Source: Acidobacteriota bacterium (GTDB taxonomy: Bacteria > Acidobacteriota > Terriglobia > Terriglobales > Acidobacteriaceae). Taken from it: DNA of 5,875 bases. The position numbers and the translations under genes are program-made. Location: the NCBI GenBank assembly GCA_021810735.1, contig JAJZIF010000261.1:1-5875 (forward strand), read 5' to 3'. Below are positions 1-5,728 of this stretch, piece by piece. A model generated the notes under the pieces. That model was not told the origin of the DNA, did not search any database, and worked only from the letters and a program-made list of their open reading frames with translations. Within the stretch, counting starts at the first letter, position 1, and each line of letters starts with the position of its first letter.

Positions 1-746
1 TTTTGAAAAAAATGGAAGCACTGCCAGTCATCCGTGACATGGATGTGGGCGTCATTGAAGTCAAGCTGAAACAAGATGTGACCCAGCATGCGGGCACATT
101 TATCTCTTCTGTCAGTGACTGGGCTGCCAAATTTTTTGAAATTATTACCGGGATCGTTCTTACGATCTACTTCCTGGCGGAAGGCGAGCATGTCTATCAC
201 TGGTTTCTGTCCCTGGTTCCGTCACCACGCCGCACGCGGCTCGACGAAACCCTTCGCCAGGCAGCCCTACGGATGGGAGGATGGTTGCTGGGGCAGTTGG
301 CCCTGATGTTGATCCTGGGAGTATTGAGCGCCATCGTGTTTGGAGCCATGCGATTGCGATATGCGTTCGCCCTGGCAGTGCTGATGGGAGCTTTCAACAT
401 TATTCCGGTTGTTGGCGCGCTGGTCAGCACCTCGATTGCCATGCTGGTGGCAGCGAGCGATTCCTGGGAAAAAATGCTGGGAGTGCTTATTTTTGAGCTG
501 ATCTACGTGCAGATTGAAAATGGCTTCCTGACTCCGCGCATCATGCAGGCACGAGTCGACCTCGCCGGAACCGCTGTCTTCATCGCCCTGCTGATGGGAG
601 TGAGCCTGGCTGGGGTCGCCGGAGCTTTGGTGGCCGTCCCCACTGCTGTGCTGGTCGCTGTCCTCGTGGACGAATACATCATCCATGCCGCCAGCGATCC
701 TGGCCCCCACGACATGATTGGCGCCAGCGGCCCGCTGCCCCGTTAG
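1..746 (+). CDS. AI-2E family transporter/permease, C-terminal part (5' end outside window)
   Basis: This is an integral membrane protein of the AI-2E transporter family (PerM/TqsA-like; Pfam AI-2E_transport). Family members have been linked to autoinducer export or to ion/proton antiport, so the substrate here cannot be named. The reading frame is open from base 3, and 247 residues are visible against roughly 350 for the family, so the N-terminus is cut off by the window edge. The TTG at base 3 is not taken as a start. Numbering in the visible part: hydrophobic segments lie at about 46-60, 93-115, 120-150, 158-170 and 189-222. The family-typical 'NIIPVVGAL' loop is at 132-140 and 'QIENGFLTPRIM' at 170-181, followed by a Gly/Ala-rich last helix pair (SLAGVAGALVAVP, 201-213). 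The C-terminus is a short polar tail ending at TAG 744-746. The gene converges on the lipoprotein gene. Family assignment is firm; the function is not. Confidence 0.9.
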   Translation, partial: LKKMEALPVIRDMDVGVIEVKLKQDVTQHAGTFISSVSDWAAKFFEIITGIVLTIYFLAEGEHVYHWFLSLVPSPRRTRLDETLRQAALRMGGWLLGQLALMLILGVLSAIVFGAMRLRYAFALAVLMGAFNIIPVVGALVSTSIAMLVAASDSWEKMLGVLIFELIYVQIENGFLTPRIMQARVDLAGTAVFIALLMGVSLAGVAGALVAVPTAVLVAVLVDEYIIHAASDPGPHDMIGASGPLPR

Positions 747-979
747 GCCCGACCGAAAACTGGAGTGGATTTCCCGCGCCTATGGCGGCTATACAGATAC
801 CGCATTCAAAAATGAGATGTCATTCTGTGCGCAGCGAAGAATCCAGAAGGGGATGGAAAAGTTCACTATGCGCTTATCCTCTGGATTCCTCACTTCGCTG
901 CGTGGAGCCTGCCCTGAGCGTAGCCGAAAGGTTCAGAATGACTCCCTGCCACAAAAACTGTCCAAACTTTAAATCCTCT
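747..979. other. Convergent intergenic region, no gene seen
   Basis: This 233-base gap lies between the stop of the AI-2E gene and the stop of the oppositely oriented lipoprotein gene. Apart from the inverted repeat at 819-942 nothing is recognised in it. Short open frames running through it read across repeat sequence, have no convincing ribosome binding site, and give low-complexity or unrecognisable peptides, so they are not called as genes. No intrinsic terminator with a U-run is seen for either flanking gene. Confidence 0.6.
819..942. repeat. Large imperfect intergenic inverted repeat (dispersed-repeat type)
   Basis: The gap between the two convergent genes holds a nested inverted repeat. 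The outer arms are a perfect 9-base pair: GTCATTCTG at 819-827 and CAGAATGAC at 934-942. The inner arms are CGCAGCGAAGAATCCAGA (830-847) and TCTGGATTC plus TTCGCTGCG (880-902). These are fully complementary over 18 bases except for a 5-base insertion (CTCAC, about 889-893) in the right arm. The inner loop is about 32 bases. A second repeat-like block, CCCTGAGCGTAGCCGAAAGG (912-931), sits between the inner and outer right arms. From general knowledge, close variants of both blocks ('cattctgagcgcagcgaagaatc' style and 'cctgagcgtagccgaagg' style) recur between genes in Acidobacteriota and other phyla. The RNA could fold on either strand and might end or stabilise transcripts from both sides. There is no U-tract of the kind a classical intrinsic terminator has. 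Confidence 0.75.
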
Positions 980-2416
980 CTAATTTCCTCCGCCACTTCC
1001 GCTTTCAGGGGATTCCGGGGATTCCACCTGAGCGATCTCCGAAGCATACAATACGAAGTTCCCACCGCTGTTCTGGAGCAGGTATCCATGGGTCTCCACA
1101 CTGGCGCCTGCGGCCAGCACGGCAAACGAGGAAGCGCTTAAGCCATTGCCGTACTCCGTGGCCTGGCTGGTGGAAACGTTGAGCGACGCAAGGCTGTCAT
1201 ACGTGGTCAAATACGAGGAACTGGCCAGCGTCAGCGCGAAAGTGAAGTCGGGACTGCTGCCTTGGGGCGTAGCCACCAGAGTGCCCGGAATACTCTCTGC
1301 CGCCAGCATCACCTGCTGCGCATTCAATGTGCCCGAGCTGCCTGCTGCCCCGGTAACGACCACCGACTGGCCCGGAAAGATTTCGGCAGCCGTGAATGCG
1401 GTCGAAACCACTCCGGATTGTTGCGCATCTTCAGGAATTCCGTACGTTGTCGAAGAGGACAAGGCTACGTTCAGAGATGCGCTGCTCGATGCGGTTCCAA
1501 AGTACTCTCGCGGCACCATCGTGAATGCAGTGACCGCACCGGAGCTATTTTTCGTCACGCTCACAATAATGCCTTTGGCCCCATCTTCCTGCTGACCCGA
1601 GGAATTCTCAGTCGATTCCGGGGTAATCATCAGGGCCAGCAAACTGCCGTCTGTTTGCGTCTGTCCTTGCACTTGCACAATCGATCCCGTCTGGATCGAA
1701 CTCGCCGTCACGCCATTGGGGAATCGAGTAGAGCCATTGATTGTGAAGGAGAACTGCTTTCCTGAATCGCCGGACTGCACCGTGATGGAGGATGAACTCA
1801 CGCTGATCACCTGACCGCTCACCTCAACCTCCCGGTCGCTACTATTCTCCGCGCTGACCTGCGCTGCCGCCGTGTTGATGGCCGGCGTGAAGGTGACCGT
1901 ACTGCCAGATACACTGAAGGACTGCGCCAGGTTGAATGCAAGTCGCAACTGGACCTCACCCTGGCCGCTTACATTGAGAGCGGGCGCGAGCGCCACCGTA
2001 ATGGTGGGCTGGCTCAGGGTCGCTGTTGCCATCGTCACCTGACCGGAACTGCTGATATACGTGACCTGCGCCGACGACACGGTCACAGTCGCGGAGTTAT
2101 ACGTGCCGGAAGCAAGATTGGTGATCTCGATGGGTTCCTGCACGGCGCCAAGACTGGAGAGTTCCACTGTCACCGGCTGCGTCACCAAAGAGACAGTACT
2201 GCCTCCGCTGCCCGTGCTCAGGCCGATAGCGGAAATCGTCACCTTCGCGGACAGAATATTGCCGAGCGGCGCATCGCTGACCGTAACGACCATGGGTGTC
2301 GCTGAGGACATTGTGGATGCCGTTGGGCCGGAGGAACTGCAACCGAGCAGGGCGCACAGCCCTGCCATGCCCATAACATTCAGTACGCGCTTTTGCATTC
2401 TTTTTATTATTGACAT
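980..2416 (-). CDS. DUF4382/DUF5666-like secreted lipoprotein
   Basis: This is a predicted exported lipoprotein of 478 residues with no known biochemical role. The start is placed at ATG 2416 because GGAGAG (2424-2429, minus strand) lies 7 bases upstream. In-frame ATGs at 2440 and 2431 lack a comparable site. The N-terminus has a basic stretch (KRMQKR), a hydrophobic core, and lipobox LLGC with the lipidated Cys at residue 26. Residues about 42-182 match DUF4382 in style: a 'VVTVSDAP' opening, then beta strands with 'AKVTISAIGL' and 'ITNLASGTYNSATVTV'. Residues about 198-264 form a DUF5666-like module ('VEVSGQVISVSSSSITVQ ... GSIVQVQGQ'). Two weaker modules of the same type follow at about 280-374 and 376-465. 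The protein is very rich in Ser, Thr, Ala, Val and Gly, with only one Cys after signal peptide removal. It ends in a short SPE repeat and a Gly tail. It is probably an all-beta cell-surface protein. It is transcribed alone, divergently from ctaB. Confidence 0.85.
   Translation of the reverse strand: MSIIKRMQKRVLNVMGMAGLCALLGCSSSGPTASTMSSATPMVVTVSDAPLGNILSAKVTISAIGLSTGSGGSTVSLVTQPVTVELSSLGAVQEPIEITNLASGTYNSATVTVSSAQVTYISSSGQVTMATATLSQPTITVALAPALNVSGQGEVQLRLAFNLAQSFSVSGSTVTFTPAINTAAAQVSAENSSDREVEVSGQVISVSSSSITVQSGDSGKQFSFTINGSTRFPNGVTASSIQTGSIVQVQGQTQTDGSLLALMITPESTENSSGQQEDGAKGIIVSVTKNSSGAVTAFTMVPREYFGTASSSASLNVALSSSTTYGIPEDAQQSGVVSTAFTAAEIFPGQSVVVTGAAGSSGTLNAQQVMLAAESIPGTLVATPQGSSPDFTFALTLASSSYLTTYDSLASLNVSTSQATEYGNGLSASSFAVLAAGASVETHGYLLQNSGGNFVLYASEIAQVESPESPESGSGGGN
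1008..1025. repeat. 9-base perfect tandem duplication inside the lipoprotein gene
   Basis: GGGGATTCC occurs twice in direct tandem (1008-1016 and 1017-1025). Read on the minus strand it encodes the repeated Ser-Pro-Glu of the C-terminal 'ESPESPES' stretch. The unit is a multiple of three, so copy-number change would lengthen or shorten the tail without shifting frame. Confidence 0.7.
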
Positions 2417-2423
2417 AATTGAA

Positions 2424-2429
2424 CTCTCC
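2424..2429 (-). promoter_or_regulatory. Ribosome binding site that sets the lipoprotein start
   Basis: On the minus strand GGAGAG lies 7 bases before ATG 2416. It overlaps the earlier in-frame ATG at 2431, so initiation at 2431 or 2440 would have to use much weaker upstream sequence. The resulting N-terminus (MSIIKRMQKR followed by a hydrophobic core) is a standard lipoprotein signal peptide. Confidence 0.65.
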
Positions 2430-2474
2430 ATATTTGCCATCGAAATACTCTGGATGAATCGCGTCCGACAGTGC

Positions 2475-2504
2475 CTTATAGTAACGCAACAAAGAGTAAT
2501 GCAA
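2475..2504 (-). promoter_or_regulatory. Candidate sigma-70-type promoter of the lipoprotein gene
   Basis: On the minus strand TTGCAT (2504-2499) and TATAAG (2480-2475) are separated by 18 bases, in an AT-rich stretch about 60 bases before the chosen start codon. The -10 hexamer matches five of six consensus bases and the -35 three of six. A GTTAC block abuts the -10, and the stronger palindromes lie just upstream of the -35, which is a common position for a regulator site. The assignment rests on sequence pattern alone. Confidence 0.45.
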
Positions 2505-2518
2505 TAAAAAATTTTCCT

Positions 2519-2547
2519 GTAACTATAGTTACCTTATAAAAGGTTAC
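2519..2547. promoter_or_regulatory. Palindrome cluster, probable operator between divergent genes
   Basis: GTAACTATAGTTAC (2519-2532) is a perfect 14-base palindrome. It overlaps a second dyad, ACCTT-ATAA... with arm AAGGT (arms 2531-2535 and 2540-2544), and is followed by another GTTAC at 2543-2547. A further GTAAC occurs at 2481-2485, and CCTTATA is present twice (2474-2480 and 2532-2538). The arrangement suggests a binding site for a dimeric regulator acting on the lipoprotein gene, the ctaB operon, or both. The plus strand also offers a weak -10-like TATAAA at 2535-2540 that could serve the ctaB side. No regulator gene is in the window, so the protein that would bind cannot be named. Confidence 0.5.
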
Positions 2548-2554
2548 TTTTGTT

Positions 2555-2790
2555 CCCGCAATGGAATCCCAATCCGGCATCGAGCAGCAGGTCGGCAAAA
2601 GTGATTATGGAGACGGTCAACTCACCCCCGTCTCTCGGAACCGAATGTTGCCCTCCGTTTGTTATCCTGAAGCGTGCCCAGATTTTTGTACTACCCCCAG
2701 TCGTTCCAATCCAATTCGTTCCAACGCGGATGGTTATCCAGCTCTTTCTTTTACCGAGCAGACGTTCGGGCTGGCCTCCCTGCTGGTTGC
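2555..2790. other. Unassigned upstream region of the ctaB operon
   Basis: About 235 bases separate the palindrome cluster from the ctaB ribosome binding site. Open frames exist on both strands, but none has a good ribosome binding site, and their translations are not recognised. No convincing promoter, riboswitch fold or terminator was found by eye. It could be a long 5' leader of the operon if transcription starts near 2547, or the degraded end of an older gene. Confidence 0.4.
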
Positions 2791-2804
2791 CGGAGTGAGA
2801 CAGT

Positions 2805-3839
2805 ATGGTGACTGCGGTCACACAAACACCATCGGAACTTGAGCCGAGCGGACTTCCACCTGGCAGTCTGCCTACTGTTTTATCCGGTCCCGGCAACCTT
2901 TCCACCCGCGAGGCGGGAGCGGCGCATCCCAGTATCGCGCATGGGTGGCGGAGCCTGGTCAGCGATACCATTGCGATCTTCAAGTTGCGGGTGACAGCGC
3001 TGGTCGTGATGACCGCGTGGGCTGGCTATTACCTGGGCGCGGCACAGTCGGGGATCGATTCCTTCAATTTCACCATGCTGGATACCCTGATCGGGGTGGC
3101 CCTGGTCTCCTGCGGCGCAAGCGCCCTGAATCAGGCGCTGGAGCGGCGTACGGACGCCCTGATGATACGAACGGCGCAAAGGCCGCTGGCGACAGGCAGG
3201 CTCGGCCTGGGCTACGGCGTGCTGATCGGAATGCTCGCCATCATTTCCGGATCTTTGTGGCTGGTAGTACGCACCAATCCGATTACCGGCACGCTGACGC
3301 TGATGACAGCGGTCGTCTACGTCGGCATCTACACACCGCTCAAGCGCTTCACGTCGATGGCAACCTTCGTTGGCGCGTTTCCCGGCGCCATGCCGCCGCT
3401 GATCGGCTGGACAGCGGCCCGCGGCAGCATTGAATGGCCCGCGGTTGCGTTGTTTGCCATTCTGTTCCTCTGGCAGTTTCCGCATTTCATGTCGATCGCG
3501 TGGCTCTACCGCGAGGACTATGCCCGCGCCGGCATTCGTATGCTCCCCGTCGTGCAGCCGGACGGATGGTCGACCGCCGCCGTGTCGCTGATCTATGCCG
3601 TCCTGATCATCCCCATCAGTCTCGCCCCCTATTACCTGCACATCGCGGGACGTATCTATTGGGCAGGCGCTCTGTTGCTGGGCCTCTGGTACTTGGCCTA
3701 CACGATTCGATTCACTCGCATCACCCGATCCTCAGACAGCGCATCGCGGCTCTACGCGCGCGCGCTGCTGAAAGTCAGTGTGACGTATTTGCCGCTGCTT
3801 CTGGCAGTGCTTATGCTGAATGCCACCAGGAGGGGATAA
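2805..3839 (+). CDS. ctaB: Heme O synthase (protoheme IX farnesyltransferase)
   Basis: This membrane-bound UbiA-superfamily prenyltransferase transfers a farnesyl group from farnesyl diphosphate to the 2-vinyl of protoheme IX, giving heme O for heme-copper oxidases (and heme A if CtaA is present elsewhere). It has 344 residues. The first Asp-rich motif is N109-QALE-RRT-D117-ALM-IRT (109-123) followed by RPL; Glu rather than Asp at 113 is also found in COX10-type enzymes. The second conserved region covers YTPLKR (176-181), GAFPGAMPPLIGW (190-202), and HFMSIAWLYREDYARAGIRMLP (227-248, Asp238). Seven to nine hydrophobic helices run from about 58 to 341. The first 50 or so residues are a polar, Pro/Ser-rich extension beyond the roughly 300-residue family norm. 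ATG 2805 has GGAG 9 bases upstream (2792-2795); GTG 2808 is the only close alternative. It is first in a tight operon, and its 3' end contains the ribosome binding site of the next gene. Confidence 0.95.
   Translation: MVTAVTQTPSELEPSGLPPGSLPTVLSGPGNLSTREAGAAHPSIAHGWRSLVSDTIAIFKLRVTALVVMTAWAGYYLGAAQSGIDSFNFTMLDTLIGVALVSCGASALNQALERRTDALMIRTAQRPLATGRLGLGYGVLIGMLAIISGSLWLVVRTNPITGTLTLMTAVVYVGIYTPLKRFTSMATFVGAFPGAMPPLIGWTAARGSIEWPAVALFAILFLWQFPHFMSIAWLYREDYARAGIRMLPVVQPDGWSTAAVSLIYAVLIIPISLAPYYLHIAGRIYWAGALLLGLWYLAYTIRFTRITRSSDSASRLYARALLKVSVTYLPLLLAVLMLNATRRG
3828..3835 (+). promoter_or_regulatory. Ribosome binding site setting a TTG start of the ABC ATPase
   Basis: AGGAGGGG, a near-perfect Shine-Dalgarno sequence, lies inside the last codons of ctaB and 9 bases before TTG 3844. 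The in-frame ATG at 3820 lies upstream of this site and has no comparable site of its own, so TTG 3844 is preferred. Confidence 0.7.
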
Positions 3840-3843
3840 CACC

Positions 3844-4863
3844 TTGGCCACAATCCAACAGACCCATGCCGCCAGCGCCGCGACGGCAGGCGCGCCAGCG
3901 ATCGAAATCGCCGGACAGTCGCCCATCCAACTCGATTGGCTATCGCACGATTACGGCTCCCGGCTGGCGCTCGATGGCCTGACCTTCGACGTTCGACCGG
4001 CGGAAATCTTTGGCCTCCTGGGACCGAACGGCAGCGGCAAAACCACTCTGTTCCGCATTCTTTCCACGTTGATGGTTCCCACCGGCGGCCACGCCCGCAT
4101 CGCCGGATTCGATGTGGCCACCGCGCCCAACCAGGTTCGCCTTCGGACTGGCATCGTCTTTCAGCAAACCAGTCTGGATGTGAAACTGACGGTCGGCGAG
4201 AATCTGATGCACCAGGGCCATCTCTACGGGCTGAGCGGCTCGCACTTAAAGTCCCGCTCGAAAGAAGTGCTGGATCGCGTTGGTTTAACAGACCGAAAGA
4301 ACGACCTGGTCGAAACGCTTTCCGGCGGCCAGAAGCGCCGCGTGGAACTGGCCAAAGGACTGATTCATTCGCCCTCCGTGCTCTTGCTCGACGAACCCAC
4401 CACCGGCCTCGATCCCGGCGCGCGCATCGACCTGTGGAACTATCTGCGCATTCTGCGCGATCAGCAGGGCGTCACCGTGCTGGTGACCACCCACCTGATG
4501 GAAGAAGCCGAACATTGCGATCGGCTCGCCATTCTGAGCGAAGGCAAACTGGTCGCTCTGGGCAGCCCGGCGGAGTTGAAGGCGAAAATTGGCGGCGACA
4601 TCGTGCAGTTTGAAACCGCGACGCCAGACGCCGCCAACGCATTGGGAGCGCGCATCGCCGCGCGATTCGCCGTCGCCCCTGTGATGGTTGGAAACGCGGT
4701 TCGCGTCGAACGCGAGCAGGGACATCGCTTTCTGACGGAAGTGGTCGAAGCTTTCCCCGGCGAAATCGTCTCGGTCTCGGTATCGAAGCCGAGTCTGGAA
4801 GATGTGTTCATCCAACATACCGGCCATCGCTTTTGGCTCGATCAAGACGAGGAGAAATCGTAA
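3844..4863 (+). CDS. ABC transporter ATP-binding protein, DrrA-like, in ctaB operon
   Basis: This is the cytoplasmic ATPase of an ABC-2 type exporter, 339 residues from TTG 3844. All nucleotide-binding motifs are intact: Walker A GPNGSGKT (60-67), Q-loop around Q107, signature LSGGQ (159-163), Walker B LLLDEP with D183 and E184, D-loop GLDP, and the switch His at 217 (TTHLMEEA). The C-terminal 80 residues carry the extra domain of the DrrA/NodI branch, including 'PSLEDVF' and 'HTG' (about 316-327). By homology this branch is usually labelled antibiotic or daunorubicin resistance. Its position 4 bases after ctaB, followed by its own permease and a possible oxidase assembly gene, points instead to a part in oxidase biogenesis. 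The substrate is unknown. The first 25 or so residues are an Ala/Thr-rich tail before the ABC fold. The stop TAA (4861-4863) overlaps the next ATG by one base, so translation is coupled. Confidence 0.92.
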   Translation: MATIQQTHAASAATAGAPAIEIAGQSPIQLDWLSHDYGSRLALDGLTFDVRPAEIFGLLGPNGSGKTTLFRILSTLMVPTGGHARIAGFDVATAPNQVRLRTGIVFQQTSLDVKLTVGENLMHQGHLYGLSGSHLKSRSKEVLDRVGLTDRKNDLVETLSGGQKRRVELAKGLIHSPSVLLLDEPTTGLDPGARIDLWNYLRILRDQQGVTVLVTTHLMEEAEHCDRLAILSEGKLVALGSPAELKAKIGGDIVQFETATPDAANALGARIAARFAVAPVMVGNAVRVEREQGHRFLTEVVEAFPGEIVSVSVSKPSLEDVFIQHTGHRFWLDQDEEKS

Positions 4864-5705
4864 TGGCTACCGCTACCGCGCATCTCGCGCCTGTGAAGAG
4901 TTCCCTCTCCGCCAGCCTTTGGACGCCCGCCTATTCTCTCTGGCGGCGCGAACTGGTCCGCTTCTATCGCCAGAAGGCGCGCGTGGTCGGCGTCATCGCT
5001 TCCCCGCTGCTGTTCTGGCTGGTCTTGGGCTCGGGATTTTCGAAGACCTTCCAAAGCCACGGCACTGCTTCTACCGCTGCGGCCGACTCATCGCATTATT
5101 TGAGCTACTTTTTTCCCGGCGCCATCATCATGATCGTGCTGTTCACCGCCATCTTCAGCATGATGTCGCTGATTCAGGACCGCAACGAGGGCTTTCTGCT
5201 CTCAGTGCTGGCCGCGCCCATCAGCCGTTCCGCCATTGTGCTCGGCAAAGTTCTCGGCGGAGCGACGCTGGCCGCCATCCAGGGATGGGTTTTTCTGGTA
5301 TTTTCACCGCTGGCCGGCGTCCATGCCAGTCCGCTCGACATTTTGTACGCCATGGCGATTATCGCGCTCACGTCCTTTGCACTGACGGCGCTCGGCTTCA
5401 TCATTGCGTGGCCGATGGACTCGACGCAGGCCTTCCATGCCATCATCAATCTGGTCCTGATCCCGTTGTGGCTGCTCTCCGGCGCGCTGTTTCCGGCCAG
5501 CGGCGCTTCTGGCTGGCTGCGCCTGGTAATGCTGCTGAATCCGCTCACCTACGGTGTGGACGCGCTTCGCAACGGCCTGTTCCCCGCCGAGGTCACGACC
5601 TTTTCCCCTGAGATCAATTTGATCGTCACGCTGGCATTTTGCGCGGTGGTGTTTGTCGGATCGTGGGCGGTGGTGAATCGCCGCACCAACAAGCCGGCCG
5701 CGTAG
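4863..5705 (+). CDS. ABC-2 type permease, DrrB-like, partner of upstream ATPase
   Basis: This is the membrane subunit of the same exporter, 280 residues from ATG 4863, with GAGGAG (4849-4854) 8 bases upstream. The frame is open back to an ATG at 4833, but that start would overlap the ATPase by 31 bases and lacks this site. A short N-terminal amphipathic stretch (RRELVRFYRQKARVV, about 28-42) leads into six predicted membrane helices at about 41-58, 84-103, 127-152, 160-182, 192-212 and 251-270. The cytoplasmic loop 'IQDRNEGFLLSVLAAPISRSAIVLGK' type sequence (104-129) is the hallmark of ABC2_membrane (PF01061) permeases and contacts the ATPase. 'LNPLTYGVDALRNGLF' (225-240) is likewise typical. 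The length suits a half transporter working as a dimer. No substrate can be read from the sequence; the linkage to ctaB is the only functional hint. Confidence 0.92.
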   Translation: MATATAHLAPVKSSLSASLWTPAYSLWRRELVRFYRQKARVVGVIASPLLFWLVLGSGFSKTFQSHGTASTAAADSSHYLSYFFPGAIIMIVLFTAIFSMMSLIQDRNEGFLLSVLAAPISRSAIVLGKVLGGATLAAIQGWVFLVFSPLAGVHASPLDILYAMAIIALTSFALTALGFIIAWPMDSTQAFHAIINLVLIPLWLLSGALFPASGASGWLRLVMLLNPLTYGVDALRNGLFPAEVTTFSPEINLIVTLAFCAVVFVGSWAVVNRRTNKPAA

Positions 5706-5728
5706 AGCGGCATGAGGAATTCAAACCA

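Noticed and set aside
819..942. Intrinsic terminator call for the intergenic inverted repeat
   Set aside because: The stem is long, bulged and has a large loop with no adjacent U-run on either strand, so a repeat element describes it better than a standard terminator.
782..1141. 119-codon plus-strand open frame running from the intergenic repeat into the lipoprotein gene
   Set aside because: It is composed largely of repeat sequence ('HSVRSEESRRG'-type translation is a frequent false call over this repeat) plus antisense of the lipoprotein gene.
1262..1765. Plus-strand open frames opposite the lipoprotein gene (also 1146-1595 and 2061-2507)
   Set aside because: The minus strand gives a coherent lipoprotein with signal peptide and known domains. 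The plus-strand products lack any domain and are judged shadows.
2534..2983. 149-codon minus-strand open frame crossing the ctaB start
   Set aside because: It overlaps the ctaB N-terminus, its start codon falls inside ctaB without a good ribosome binding site, and its product is not recognised. The part outside ctaB is instead reported as an unexplained spacer.
2880..3641. 253-codon open frame on the minus strand across ctaB
   Set aside because: It lies entirely antisense to a clear UbiA-family gene. Its translation is rich in Arg, Gln, His and Gly with no recognisable domain, as expected for a shadow frame in GC-rich coding DNA.
3820..3843. ATG 3820 as start of the ABC ATPase
   Set aside because: It overlaps ctaB by 20 bases and sits upstream of the AGGAGG site that is correctly spaced for TTG 3844.
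4285..4845. 186-codon minus-strand open frame across the ABC ATPase
   Set aside because: It is antisense to intact ABC motifs, unrecognisable in translation, and has no ribosome binding site or context.
4833..4862. ATG 4833 as start of the permease
   Set aside because: It would overlap the ATPase coding end. ATG 4863 has a GAGGAG site at good spacing and the classic TAATG coupling.
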